64,000 nucleotides of DNA from Bin5 sp034422415 (GCA_965202955.1 OZ241871.1:4030001-4094000); one strand, 5' to 3'. Numbered from the stretch's first letter, positions 26,940-35,438 are shown. Notes: generated from the sequence alone by a model not told the origin. Translations and numbers: made by a program.

Positions 26940-27728
26940 ATGTATCTGTCCTGTTGCGTTTGGGCCTTGAGCGCCCCAGAAAAAGACGTCTATTCAGATG
27001 TGAACGCCTTGGGATTTCGATGGATTGACATCAGGCCGGAATTTCTGAAGAGTTCAGCCGCCCAGGCTGTTGCCAGATCTCACTCCTTGCAGGTGTCCTC
27101 TGTCGCCGCCTCATACGGACTGCCGGAAGGCGCGTCCCTCGATAGCCCGGATGACCAGTCGCGTGCTGAGACCTTGTCACGCCTGCATCGGGTTGCGCTT
27201 CAATGCAAAGAGCTCGGTGGAAGCGCGATCTATCTTGTGCCCGGCCCCGACGGTAGTAAAGAGGCGCTTGCGCGCTACGCTGATTCGCTGGCGACAGCCG
27301 CTGCAAAAGCTGCGGCACTTGGAATCACAATAGGCGTCGAACACTTCCCGGGGACAGCGCTTCCTTCCGCGGCAGAGACTCTGGCATTCATCGAAGCGAT
27401 AGACCACCCCAATCTGGGTCTGTTGTTCGACATTGGCCATGTGCAGATCAGCGACGAAGACCCTGCCGGCGTCATTCGGCGGGCAGGTAAGCGACTTGCC
27501 TACGTTCATCTCGACGACAACGACGGGAAGGGCGATCTTCATTGGGCGCTTCTCGATGGGATACTCACGGTTGAGACACTGCGCGAAATGTTCCTTGCTC
27601 TGAAGGACATCGACTATACCGGCGCGGTCAGTCTCGAGCTGAGTCCCCAGCTGGAAGATCCCTTTCAGGCGCTGCAGCGAAGCAGGCAAATTGTGCTGGA
27701 GTGCGGATCCGACTATTTGACCGGATAA
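26940..27728 (+). CDS. Sugar phosphate isomerase/epimerase (xylose isomerase-like TIM barrel)
   Basis: The product has 262 residues. TIM-barrel AP-endonuclease-2-like family, which isomerises or epimerises keto-sugars or inositol derivatives with a divalent metal. Metal ligands fit GVEHFPG (Glu), LLFDIGHVQ (Asp/His), YVHLDDND (His/Asp) and SLELSPQ (Glu). ATG 26940 follows AGGGGGA with 8-base spacing. It starts 4 bases after the preceding gene's stop, so it is translated from the same message; the SMP-30 gene follows 23 bases later. Confidence 0.85.
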   Translation: MYLSCCVWALSAPEKDVYSDVNALGFRWIDIRPEFLKSSAAQAVARSHSLQVSSVAASYGLPEGASLDSPDDQSRAETLSRLHRVALQCKELGGSAIYLVPGPDGSKEALARYADSLATAAAKAAALGITIGVEHFPGTALPSAAETLAFIEAIDHPNLGLLFDIGHVQISDEDPAGVIRRAGKRLAYVHLDDNDGKGDLHWALLDGILTVETLREMFLALKDIDYTGAVSLELSPQLEDPFQALQRSRQIVLECGSDYLTG

Positions 27729-27730
27729 GC

Positions 27731-27751
27731 AAAGGAGCAAAGGAGCAAAGG
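27731..27751 (+). promoter_or_regulatory. Triple repeated ribosome binding site
   Basis: The 23-base gap before the SMP-30 gene is a direct repeat of AAAGGAGC/AAAGGAGC/AAAGGA, giving three overlapping Shine-Dalgarno copies. The last lies immediately before the ATG and the middle one at normal spacing. Confidence 0.6.
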
Positions 27752-28633
27752 ATGGCGTGGCAGTTCGAGGTCCTGCTTGAACCCATCGGCTTGACGGAAG
27801 GCCCTGTCTGGGACGGACGTTGCCTTTTCTTTACGAATATCGTCAACAGTCGCATCTTTCAGTACGATCCTGAAGGCGGCGAGTTCACCGTGTGGCGAGA
27901 GGGAACAAACGAAGCCAACGGCCTCATGCTGGACGCCAACGGTTTGATCAACGCCTGCGAAGGCGGCGGTCGCCGCATGGTGCAGTATCCTGAGGGTGGA
28001 GAGACGGTTGTCTTGTGCGCAGAGTTTGAAGGGAGTCGCCTCAACAGCCCCAATGACCTGGCGATAGACAGCCGCGGGCGTGTCTGGTTTACCGATCCGC
28101 GCTACGGCGACTACCGCGACGACATGGAGTTGGACCACGAATCTGTCTACAGGTTGGACCCGCAGCCGGACGGCAGCTGGAAGCCTGTACGCGTGACCTA
28201 CGACACAACCGCGCCCAACGGCTTGCTTCTTTCACCAGACGAAGAAACATTGTATGTTGCCCAAAGCAAGAACGGGGAAGGCCAAAAACGGGAGCTGTGG
28301 GCTTACCCCATAGTCGAAGGTAGCTCAAGCGAGAGAAGCCGCATTGTGGGCGATCATGAAGTGCTGCACAACTTCTACCCCCATCGGGGCGTAGATGGTA
28401 TGTGCTTGGATGTCGACGGCAATATCATCGCAACAGCTGGCTGGGGTGAGAGCGGCCCCGGCGGGATGATATACGTCTTCGCGCCGGACGGCCGGGTGCT
28501 TGAGACTCATCCGGTGCCTTGCGACAGTCCGACCAACTGCGCGTTCGCCGGCCCCGACCTCCGTGATCTCTACGTTACCAGTACCGAGGGCCATCTCCTC
28601 AGGGCGCACACCGACCGCCAGGGTCTGGCATAA
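27752..28633 (+). CDS. SMP-30/gluconolactonase family lactonase
   Basis: The product has 293 residues forming a six-bladed beta-propeller. Metal ligands fit LTEGPVWDG (Glu16), LNSPNDLAIDSRGRVWFTD (Asn) and TAPNGLLLSPDEETLYV (Asn), and later GVDGMCLDVDGNI (Asp). The family hydrolyses sugar lactones to sugar acids with a divalent metal. There is no signal peptide, so the site is the cytoplasm. The third gene of the run with an isomerase and an unknown protein; a strong terminator follows 65 bases after the stop. Confidence 0.9.
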   Translation: MAWQFEVLLEPIGLTEGPVWDGRCLFFTNIVNSRIFQYDPEGGEFTVWREGTNEANGLMLDANGLINACEGGGRRMVQYPEGGETVVLCAEFEGSRLNSPNDLAIDSRGRVWFTDPRYGDYRDDMELDHESVYRLDPQPDGSWKPVRVTYDTTAPNGLLLSPDEETLYVAQSKNGEGQKRELWAYPIVEGSSSERSRIVGDHEVLHNFYPHRGVDGMCLDVDGNIIATAGWGESGPGGMIYVFAPDGRVLETHPVPCDSPTNCAFAGPDLRDLYVTSTEGHLLRAHTDRQGLA

Positions 28634-28697
28634 GGGCAATAGCGGCGGATTCCCATCGGAGCGTCCAAATTGAACATTAGATAATCGAGTCCACAGT

Positions 28698-28727
28698 GAC
28701 CGGGGCTTAGGCCCCGGTCTGCTTTTG
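28698..28727 (+). terminator. Strong intrinsic terminator
   Basis: A perfect 9-bp stem GACCGGGGC/GCCCCGGTC with loop TTAG, followed by TGCTTTTG. It ends the 25511-28633 unit. Confidence 0.8.
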
Positions 28728-28822
28728 CGCGCTATCTTGGCCCATTCTGCGCTCGCAGGCCGCCCGACCATGAGGCGCTCCGACAATGGCGATTCGATGG
28801 ATCAGCAATCGAAGTGGTCTTG

Positions 28823-28852
28823 TTCGCCCCAATAGGCTGGCTGTGATATACT
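28823..28852 (+). promoter_or_regulatory. Promoter for the metallo-beta-lactamase-fold gene
   Basis: TTCGCC (28823-28828), an 18-base spacer, TATACT (28847-28852) in the context TGTGATATACT. It sits about 50 bases before the start codon. Confidence 0.45.
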
Positions 28853-28904
28853 ATCGTGTCGGTTTCTGTTTGGTTCTCGTGGGCAGAGATAGGAGACGAG
28901 GCGA

Positions 28905-29750
28905 GTGACGATTACGCGTACTCGAGTAGCGGACGACACGTGGGTTTTCACCAGTGCCCTGTATGCAGAGGTTAACGCGGGGCTTGTCGTCTCGCAGGAT
29001 GGCGGCATACTCATTGATACTCTGCCCTTTCCTTCGGAAACAAGGCAGATTATCGACTTTGCTGAACAGCATTGCCCAGCAGGAATTCGCTTTCTCATTA
29101 ACACGATTAGCCATGCTGACCATGTCTACGGCTCTTGTCTCTTCCCCGAAGCCGAACTGATCGCCCACGAAAGGGCCCGCGACCTTCTGGTCAGATATGG
29201 TCGCAGAGCGTTGGAGGAAGCAAGAGAGCACACGAATGAACTGCTGAAAGTCGAGATTCGCCTGCCCAAAATCGTCTTCAACGAAGGCTCGGTCATCCGT
29301 CTTGGTGACAAAACCGTGCACGTCATGCACGCGCCGGGGCCGGGGCCCGACGTCTGTGTCGTGCATGTGCGTGAGGAAAAGGTGCTTTTCGCCAGCGATC
29401 TGATGATGCCGGTCCCTGTAATTGCCTCGCCTTTCGCAGACATCGAAAAGTTCAAGCAGTCCCTGCACAGCCTGCACGAATTCAATCTTGAAACGATTGT
29501 TCAGGGGCACGGGGACATTCTTTTGCGGGGCGAGGTCACGCCAAGCATTGAGGAGAGCATCAAGTATCTAGATGACATCCAATCTCTGGTCGAGCGACTG
29601 ATTGCGGAAGGCTCAACCAAGAGGGATCTCCTGAAAAACGACATTGAACAGTTTGGGCGCAACCGCATTCCCCTTGGCGGCCTTGTCCAGAATTTCCATC
29701 AGGCCAACCTGCTGTTTCTGTGGGAAAAGGCACTCGCCGCCCGCACATGA
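28905..29750 (+). CDS. Metallo-beta-lactamase-fold protein with an altered metal site
   Basis: The product has 281 residues and starts at GTG. The fold is clear: VVSQDGGILIDTLPFPSETR, then the motif region INTISHADHVYG, ASDLMMP and VQGHGDIL. In active members the motif reads HxHxDH. Here the first His is Ile and only HADH remains. The usual His after the central glycine turn is also replaced (HAPGPGPDV). The later Asp and His are kept. It may bind one metal or act on an unusual substrate. The C-terminal 70 residues are helical (IEESIKYLDDIQSLVERL). It is a stand-alone gene convergent with folD. Confidence 0.8.
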   Translation: MTITRTRVADDTWVFTSALYAEVNAGLVVSQDGGILIDTLPFPSETRQIIDFAEQHCPAGIRFLINTISHADHVYGSCLFPEAELIAHERARDLLVRYGRRALEEAREHTNELLKVEIRLPKIVFNEGSVIRLGDKTVHVMHAPGPGPDVCVVHVREEKVLFASDLMMPVPVIASPFADIEKFKQSLHSLHEFNLETIVQGHGDILLRGEVTPSIEESIKYLDDIQSLVERLIAEGSTKRDLLKNDIEQFGRNRIPLGGLVQNFHQANLLFLWEKALAART

Positions 29751-29893
29751 CCGGCGTCTAGGCCCACCCCGGCACTTCTGCCAATGTTCCGATTGCCGCG
29801 CGGTCGGATGCACCAAGCTCCCCCAAAGGGCTCCCGCGTGATTGAAACCCAAAGTAAGTACCGCTAGCTCGTAAGGAACGACATGGACCATCA

Positions 29894-29924
29894 CCCCAGG
29901 GCGAAGAGTGTCGAATTCCTGGGG
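29894..29924. terminator. Hairpin between convergent genes
   Basis: CCCCAGG and CCTGGGG form a 7-bp stem with a 17-base loop between the ends of the MBL-fold gene and folD. There is no U tract on either strand, so any terminator function is weak. Confidence 0.35.
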
Positions 29925-29934
29925 CACTGAGAGG

Positions 29935-30792
29935 TTACTTACTTGCGGCGCGGCGGTACGCCTTTAGTAAATTCTCCATCAGCACTATGTTTGTCATCGG
30001 GCCTGTTCCCCCTGGAACCGGAGTCAACATGCCCGCGACAGCCTCCACGCTCTTCCGTTCGCAATCGCCCTTGAGGCCATCCTCCGTATAGGTCGTACCG
30101 AAGTCAACGACTACGGCCCCGGGCTTTACCCACGCCCCGGAAACCAGTTCCGGCCGGCCAATCGCAACGCATAGAATGTCCGCTTCCCTCGCAACCGCCG
30201 GCAACGACTCAGTGCGGCTATGGGCGATTGTAACCGTGCAATGCCGGTGCAGCAGCAGCAGTGCCATCGGCTTTCCAACAATGTCGCTGCGTCCGATGAC
30301 TACCGCCCTCTTGCCTTTGAAGTCGACGCCCGCTTCTTCCAGCAGTTGAATTCCTCCTGCAGGCGTGGCAGGCACGTAGTACGGCTCCTTCTGGGCCGCC
30401 AACCGGCCGGCGTTGAGTGGATGGACGCCGTCAACGTCTTTGGCCGGATTCAGCCCGTCAATCAAAAGCGAATCGTCGATATGCCCCGGCAATGGCTCCA
30501 GGACCATGATGCCATGTACCGTATCGTCGTTGTTCAGGGCGGAGAGTGCCGCCTCCACCTCAACTTGCGCGCTGTCCTGTGCAAGCTCGACGGGACGGAA
30601 GGTAACGCCAACGCCCTGGCAGGCACGGCGAATCGCCCTCAAGTAACCGGATGCCGCCTCGTCAGATCCGACTTGAAACGCCGCCAGCGTGGGAGGCGCG
30701 CCCGCCTCGGCCGCGAGGAGGGCAAATCGTTCCTTGAGTACCCCCTGCAGCTGTTTGGCGCGCTGTCGGCCGTTCAGTAGTTGAGCGCTCAT
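29935..30792 (-). CDS. folD: FolD-family methylenetetrahydrofolate dehydrogenase lacking cyclohydrolase residues
   Basis: The product has 285 residues. The NAD(P) fold (AVVIGRSDIVGKPMALLLL) and the substrate-site motifs KDVDGVHP (Asp121) and TPVPGGTGPMTN are intact, so 5,10-methylene-THF dehydrogenase activity is expected. Numbering matches E. coli FolD. Tyr50 is kept, but the catalytic Lys54 is Ile (YLRAIRRAC) and Gln98 is Leu (VLEPLPGHI). Both are needed for hydrolysis of methenyl-THF in the bifunctional family. The start is ATG 30792, overlapping the stop of the FchA-like gene by ATGA, so the two are translationally coupled and probably divide the two steps between them. Confidence 0.9.
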   Translation of the reverse strand: MSAQLLNGRQRAKQLQGVLKERFALLAAEAGAPPTLAAFQVGSDEAASGYLRAIRRACQGVGVTFRPVELAQDSAQVEVEAALSALNNDDTVHGIMVLEPLPGHIDDSLLIDGLNPAKDVDGVHPLNAGRLAAQKEPYYVPATPAGGIQLLEEAGVDFKGKRAVVIGRSDIVGKPMALLLLHRHCTVTIAHSRTESLPAVAREADILCVAIGRPELVSGAWVKPGAVVVDFGTTYTEDGLKGDCERKSVEAVAGMLTPVPGGTGPMTNIVLMENLLKAYRRAASK

Positions 30793-31436
30793 GTGGCTAT
30801 GCCCAGTGTGCTTGTACAAGATGCCCGGGCAGCGATGTAGCAGTTCTCGGCTGCGGTTTCCAACGATGCAACTCTTGCCTGCCCTTTGGAAACGTAGGCC
30901 TCGTCCTTCAGGAATTTGAGATTGATCTTTACATTGACGAGCGCGCTATGCATTGCTGCGAATGCGAGATGGGCGGCAGTCGCGGCATCACTGACTACAT
31001 TTGAATTTCCCTTATCCGCGACCGGTGGCGTGAGCTCCAGGATTTCGAGGCACAGGGCGGCCATCTCAAGCGGGACCTCAGCAGCTCCTCTCAAAGCGGT
31101 CTGCATCGCGGCAGTTCTCGCCGATTTCTCTGTGTCTGTCGAGCGGGGCATCGAATAGCAGGCCGCCACCGCACCAAACGCCTCTGCATCCTTGTCGGCC
31201 AGGGCAAGAAGGTCAGCTCGCAGGCATTCCGTTCTTTGCAAATAGCCCCGAAGCTCTTCTTCAACTTCTGCATACCGTTTGCGGCCCACGGTGAAGTTCA
31301 AGACCATACTGAGCAGGGCGGCCGCCTGACTTCCGGTCAACGCGGCAGCTGCGCCGCCCCCGGGCGTCGACTCGCCGGCGGCCAGTGCACCCAGGAACTC
31401 TTCTATCGAAGTCAGCGCTGTCGTCATTTCTGTCAC
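30789..31436 (-). CDS. fchA: Methenyltetrahydrofolate cyclohydrolase, FchA/cyclodeaminase family
   Basis: The product has 215 residues and is all-helical. The conserved N-terminal STPGGGAAAALTGSQAAAL (23-41) and C-terminal KGNSNVVSDAATAAHLAFAA are hallmarks of the formiminotransferase-cyclodeaminase C-terminal family, which includes stand-alone methenyl-THF cyclohydrolases. The neighbouring folD overlaps by 4 bases and lacks its own cyclohydrolase residues. The likely job is therefore conversion of 5,10-methenyl-THF to 10-formyl-THF, the formyl donor for purine synthesis encoded earlier in the window. A formimino-THF cyclodeaminase role is the alternative, but no histidine catabolism genes are near. 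Confidence 0.85.
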   Translation of the reverse strand: MTEMTTALTSIEEFLGALAAGESTPGGGAAAALTGSQAAALLSMVLNFTVGRKRYAEVEEELRGYLQRTECLRADLLALADKDAEAFGAVAACYSMPRSTDTEKSARTAAMQTALRGAAEVPLEMAALCLEILELTPPVADKGNSNVVSDAATAAHLAFAAMHSALVNVKINLKFLKDEAYVSKGQARVASLETAAENCYIAARASCTSTLGIAT

Positions 31437-31495
31437 ATTCTGTCCTTACGCCAAGCTGGCGGCGGCCTACTATCGTACACTTTTTCGGTTGCCCG

Positions 31496-31501
31496 ATTAT
31501 A
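31496..31501 (-). promoter_or_regulatory. -10 element of the fchA-folD unit
   Basis: Minus strand: a perfect TATAAT about 60 bases upstream of fchA. A -35 hexamer at standard distance is poor (AGTACT at 16 bases). Confidence 0.45.
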
Positions 31502-31561
31502 CCATTCTCCGAGCCCGAGTACTACAAGGTGGCCCTGCCCGACTCGCGGATAGCCGTTTCG

Positions 31562-31590
31562 TTGACAGATCGGTTCACCTCTAGTACGCT
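31562..31590 (+). promoter_or_regulatory. Promoter of the 31711-36155 cluster
   Basis: A perfect TTGACA (31562-31567), a 17-base spacer and TACGCT (31585-31590). The predicted leader is about 115 bases. Confidence 0.55.
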
Positions 31591-31710
31591 GCCCATACGC
31601 GATGTTTCGAGCATATCTCAACCATTGGTCAGCTTCCCATTCACCTCAAGCGGGCCCCGTAATATCTCACCTCGAAACCTCACAGCGCAGAAACAAGGGC
31701 CGTATTCCTA

Positions 31711-32718
31711 ATGAAAAGCCAAGCGCTCATCTGTGACGAACAGCAGCGATTCTCCTTGGAAGAGTTCGAGATCCCTTCGCTATCGCCAGCTGAAATTCTC
31801 GTGCGTTGTACCTATTCGGGCGTCAGTGTGGGCACGGAATTTGCCGTATTCCGCCGCAAGTTGGACTACGGGCCGTATCCCGTTTGCACGGGTTATCAGG
31901 CGGTGGGCATTGTCGAGGACGTCGGTTCCGACGTAACCAGGTTTGCGGTCGGCGACAAGGTCTATTACAGGCGCAATTTTCTTCCAATGCAGGTCGAGGG
32001 CCGGCCCGTTACGATCTGCTCAGGCGTCCACGCCTCATACACGGTTCTGCCGCAGGATGCGGAGATCGAGAAACTGCCTGCGGGTATCGACGACGCCACC
32101 GGCTCGCTTTTTGTCATGCCGTCCGTAGGATACAACGCCGTCGAAATGGCTGGCATACAGATGGGAGATGTGGTGGCATTTCACGCTGTCGGCATGATTG
32201 GGCTGGGCGCGCTGGCGGCTGCGAGGCTGCGCGGCGCAGTAACCATCGCAATCGACCTCAATCCGAGGCGTCTGGATATGGCGATAGAACTGGGGGCCTC
32301 ACACGTTATAGATGCGCGCGGGCTTGCAGCCGATGAAGTAAGGGCGCGCGTCGAGGCGATAAAGCCGGGTGGGGCCGATGCAGTCTTTGAAGGGAGCGGG
32401 ATTCCCCAGTGCCTGGACTTAGCATTTCCCTTGGCCCGCTTGCGGGGAAAATTCGTCTTTCTTGGCCACTACGGCAGAGCGCCGGTCTCCTTCAACTACC
32501 TTGTTCCCCATGCCAAACAGCTCACTGCATTCTTCCCCTGCAACGATGGACTTGAGCCCTGCAGGGAGGCAGTGCTGCGAAATCTCGCTTCGGGAGCCAT
32601 TCCGTGGCACAAGACGATTACCCACCGGGTAAAGGGAGGTGAGGCGCCGGACCTCTACGCCAGGATCAATCGAGACCAGATTCCTGAGCTTCTCGGTGCC
32701 GTCATCAACTGGAGCTGA
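31711..32718 (+). CDS. Zinc-type medium-chain dehydrogenase (MDR family)
   Basis: The product has 335 residues. GroES-like N-terminal domain (RCTYSGVSVGTEFAVF, then GYQAVGIVEDVGSDVTRFAVGDKV) and an NAD(P) Rossmann domain (AVGMIGLGALAAARLRG near 165, acidic DLNPRR). The catalytic Cys of classic alcohol dehydrogenases is replaced by Ser-Gly around residue 35, and the structural zinc cysteines are absent. It resembles the bacterial sugar or polyol dehydrogenase-like branch rather than ethanol dehydrogenases. First gene of a plus-strand sugar-acid type cluster. Confidence 0.85.
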   Translation: MKSQALICDEQQRFSLEEFEIPSLSPAEILVRCTYSGVSVGTEFAVFRRKLDYGPYPVCTGYQAVGIVEDVGSDVTRFAVGDKVYYRRNFLPMQVEGRPVTICSGVHASYTVLPQDAEIEKLPAGIDDATGSLFVMPSVGYNAVEMAGIQMGDVVAFHAVGMIGLGALAAARLRGAVTIAIDLNPRRLDMAIELGASHVIDARGLAADEVRARVEAIKPGGADAVFEGSGIPQCLDLAFPLARLRGKFVFLGHYGRAPVSFNYLVPHAKQLTAFFPCNDGLEPCREAVLRNLASGAIPWHKTITHRVKGGEAPDLYARINRDQIPELLGAVINWS

Positions 32719-32789
32719 AAACTGCCCTCGCGCGGCAAACCTCCGAAGTGCGCGAGTTTCCTCCACCGCCAAAACGCTGAGAACTTGAC

Positions 32790-33641
32790 ATGAGCAGAAT
32801 CCTTATCACGGGCGCGAGCGGCTTCATTGGAAGCGCGCTTGCCGGAACGCTCTCTTCGTCCCGCTACCACGAGCCGATCTGCCTTTCCCGCCAACCAACG
32901 GATCATTTGGGAGCAATCTCAGTCAGCGGCGATTTCTCGGTCCCTGAGGAACTCCGAAAACTTGATCGCTGCGGCAAGATAGACGTATTGATTCATCTCG
33001 CTGCAGTAACCGGGGGCTGTACTGAAGAGGAATGTTTGCGGGTCAACGTGTTAGGCACGCATCACCTGCTGCGCTATCTGATAGAACGTGATTGCAGGAA
33101 ATTTGTCCTCGCCAGTTCCATTGCCGCGGTGGGAATGCAGTCGGTCGACTTTCGCCCGCTCCAATTGCCCATGCCCGACGAGCACCCCTGCCTGGACCGC
33201 GATGGCTACGGCTTTTCCAAGTACATGATGGAAGAGATCACCCGTTACCTCGCCCGACAGAACGATGAGCTGGACTTCATCAATTTGCGGCTCGCCAGCA
33301 TCGCCCCGGATGACCGCCAGTTGACACCGCAGCAGCCCGGTTCGACGCCTGCCTGGGGGATGGGCAAGATTTCGATCATGTTCCTGAGCGACACCGTTCG
33401 CTGTTTGATCGCAGCAGCCGAAGCCCCCGGCAAGCCAGGGGTGCGAATTCTCAATGCCGTTGGCGCCCAGGCCTGTGTAGCTGCGCCAGTGCCGGAACTA
33501 TTGCGGTCCTGGTACGGAAGCGACGTCGACGAACTGGACCTATCACACTATGAGCGGCCCGGCCGCGAAAGGGATCCGGTCTACGATATCACGCGGATCC
33601 GAGAAGAACTGGGTTTCGAGCCGCAGGTGCCCATCTTGTAA
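32790..33641 (+). CDS. NAD-dependent epimerase/dehydratase (extended SDR)
   Basis: The product has 283 residues. Glycine-rich motif TGASGFIGSALAG at 7-19, conserved HLAAV near 70, catalytic Ser in LASSIAAVG and Tyr/Lys in YGFSKYMMEE. Substrates of the family are nucleotide sugars, uronic acids or other sugar derivatives. In this context (dehydrogenase upstream, enolase-superfamily dehydratase 12 bases downstream) a uronate-type oxidation is plausible but not shown. Confidence 0.87.
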   Translation: MSRILITGASGFIGSALAGTLSSSRYHEPICLSRQPTDHLGAISVSGDFSVPEELRKLDRCGKIDVLIHLAAVTGGCTEEECLRVNVLGTHHLLRYLIERDCRKFVLASSIAAVGMQSVDFRPLQLPMPDEHPCLDRDGYGFSKYMMEEITRYLARQNDELDFINLRLASIAPDDRQLTPQQPGSTPAWGMGKISIMFLSDTVRCLIAAAEAPGKPGVRILNAVGAQACVAAPVPELLRSWYGSDVDELDLSHYERPGRERDPVYDITRIREELGFEPQVPIL

Positions 33642-33653
33642 GGTTTGGACTAG

Positions 33654-34742
33654 ATGAAGATTACGCATGTCTTCACAGACCATTATCGCGTTCCCCTTCC
33701 GATCGTACTTTCTGACTCAACGCATGGTGAGATTTCCCATTTCGGGCTGATCGCGACCCGCATTCAGACCTCCGGCGGCAACGAAGGGCTTGGGTATACC
33801 TACTGCGTCGGTGATGTCGGGGGCTCGGCGATCCATGCCTTGATGCGCGATGATTTGGGACCGCTTTTGGTTGGAGAGGATTCAGACCGCATTGAGCGTC
33901 TTTGGGAGCGCATGTGGTGGCACGTTCACTTTGTAGGTAGGGGCGGCGCAGCTTCATTCGCGTTGGCGGCGCTCGATATCGCGCTCTGGGATCTGCGCGG
34001 CAAGGCGCACAACATGCCCTGGTGGCAGCTGCTCGGCGGGCACGATCCACGTGTATCAGTCTACGCCGGGGGTATCGATTTGCAGTTCACGCTCGAAGCT
34101 CTGCTGGCCCAGGCCGACGAGTTTCAGGCACAAGGCTTTCGCGCCATCAAAATGAAGGTGGGGCGTGACAGGCTCTCGGAGGACCTGGACCGCGTCGCGG
34201 CAATGCGGGGGCACCTGGGGCCGGATTTTCCGTTGATGGCCGATGCCAATATGCGCTGGCGAGTTGACGAAGCGATCCGCGCGGCCCGCGGCCTGGCAAA
34301 CTTTGATCTCTTTTGGTTGGAGGAGCCGACCATTCCCGACGACGTGGCCGGCCATGCCCGCATCGCCCGCGAAGGCGGACTTCCTGTCGCCACGGGTGAG
34401 AACTTCCACACGGTCTACGAATTTCAGCAGATGATCGCCCACGGTGCCATCTCTTTTCCTGAACCGGACGTGGCGACGCTCGGCGGCGTGACGCCGTGGC
34501 TCAAAGTGGCTCATCTGGCCGAAACCTTCAATCTGCCCGTTACAACGCATGGGGTTCACGATCTACAAGTGCATCTGCTGGCTGCTATTCCCAACAGCTC
34601 CTACCTGGAGTCCCATGGCTTTGGGCTCGATCGATTTATTCGCGATCCGTTGAAAATTGAAGACGGCTTCGCGGTCGCACCCGACAGGGCCGGCCATGGC
34701 GTAGTGATTGATTGGGAAGCCCTCGAAGAGTTCAGATGCTGA
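33654..34742 (+). CDS. Mandelate racemase/muconate lactonizing enzyme family protein (acid-sugar dehydratase-like)
   Basis: The product has 362 residues of the enolase superfamily. Base KxK in IKMKVGR (Lys166, Lys168); metal ligands Asp in MADANM (near 194), Glu in LEEPTIPDD (near 224) and Glu in ATGENFH (near 248). The general acid/base His is in TTHGVHDLQ (near 300). These residues fit a Mg-dependent dehydratase or racemase acting on sugar acids. It is 12 bases after the epimerase gene, and its stop lies 17 bases before the next start. Confidence 0.88.
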   Translation: MKITHVFTDHYRVPLPIVLSDSTHGEISHFGLIATRIQTSGGNEGLGYTYCVGDVGGSAIHALMRDDLGPLLVGEDSDRIERLWERMWWHVHFVGRGGAASFALAALDIALWDLRGKAHNMPWWQLLGGHDPRVSVYAGGIDLQFTLEALLAQADEFQAQGFRAIKMKVGRDRLSEDLDRVAAMRGHLGPDFPLMADANMRWRVDEAIRAARGLANFDLFWLEEPTIPDDVAGHARIAREGGLPVATGENFHTVYEFQQMIAHGAISFPEPDVATLGGVTPWLKVAHLAETFNLPVTTHGVHDLQVHLLAAIPNSSYLESHGFGLDRFIRDPLKIEDGFAVAPDRAGHGVVIDWEALEEFRC

Positions 34743-34759
34743 AAGGAGAAAGCACGGCC

Positions 34760-35389
34760 ATGGAAAGCGTATTGAAAGGCAAGAGGATCGCGATTATTAC
34801 GGCGCACGAGTTCGAAGACATAGAGGTCATGTATACGCTGCTGCAACTGAGTCAGGCCGGCGCCGCAGTCGTCGTTGGGACGCTTCCCCAGATGGCCCTC
34901 GGCCACTTTCACGGGCGACCTGCCTGGCCGCAAAAGCCGATAACGGGCAGATTCGGTCATACCATACCCTTCGACGTGCTCGGTGAGGGCAACAGGTATA
35001 CCGTGGAGAGCATCTGGGAGATGAACGCGGAACTGTTCGATGCCGTGGTCTTCCCTGGCGGCCTGGCGCCCGACTTCTTGCGCATCGACGACAAGACCCT
35101 GGAGTTTGCCGCGGCAATCCACCGGGCGGGAAAGGTCGTGGCTGCAATCTGTCATGGGCCTCAGGTGCTCATATCACTCGATCGCCAAAAGGAGACCGAC
35201 ACCGTCGCAGGCCGCAACGTGACTGCATACTGCACGGTTGCCGACGACCTGCTGAACGCCGGTGCGGTCTACCATGACGTGCCCGCCTTGATCGACGGCA
35301 ACGTCGTAACCGGCCGCGTCCCGGACGATCTGCCGGAGTTCTGCGACGCCATCATCGAAGCACTGACTTCCCAGAATGAGGGCTCATGA
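34760..35389 (+). CDS. DJ-1/PfpI family protein
   Basis: The product has 209 residues. Flavodoxin-like fold with the nucleophile elbow AAICHGPQVL (Cys near 127), the early acid in EFEDIEVMYTL and a following AGRNVTAY. Relatives are proteases, glyoxalases or deglycases and amidotransferase-like hydrolases. ATG 34760 is chosen, with GGAG 11 bases upstream; earlier ATGs lie inside the previous gene. It is co-transcribed with the dehydratase gene. Confidence 0.87.
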   Translation: MESVLKGKRIAIITAHEFEDIEVMYTLLQLSQAGAAVVVGTLPQMALGHFHGRPAWPQKPITGRFGHTIPFDVLGEGNRYTVESIWEMNAELFDAVVFPGGLAPDFLRIDDKTLEFAAAIHRAGKVVAAICHGPQVLISLDRQKETDTVAGRNVTAYCTVADDLLNAGAVYHDVPALIDGNVVTGRVPDDLPEFCDAIIEALTSQNEGS

Positions 35390-35438
35390 CACATCCACCC
35401 GTTGACACTAATCTTGCGCGTACTGCTAAGGAGTTGTC

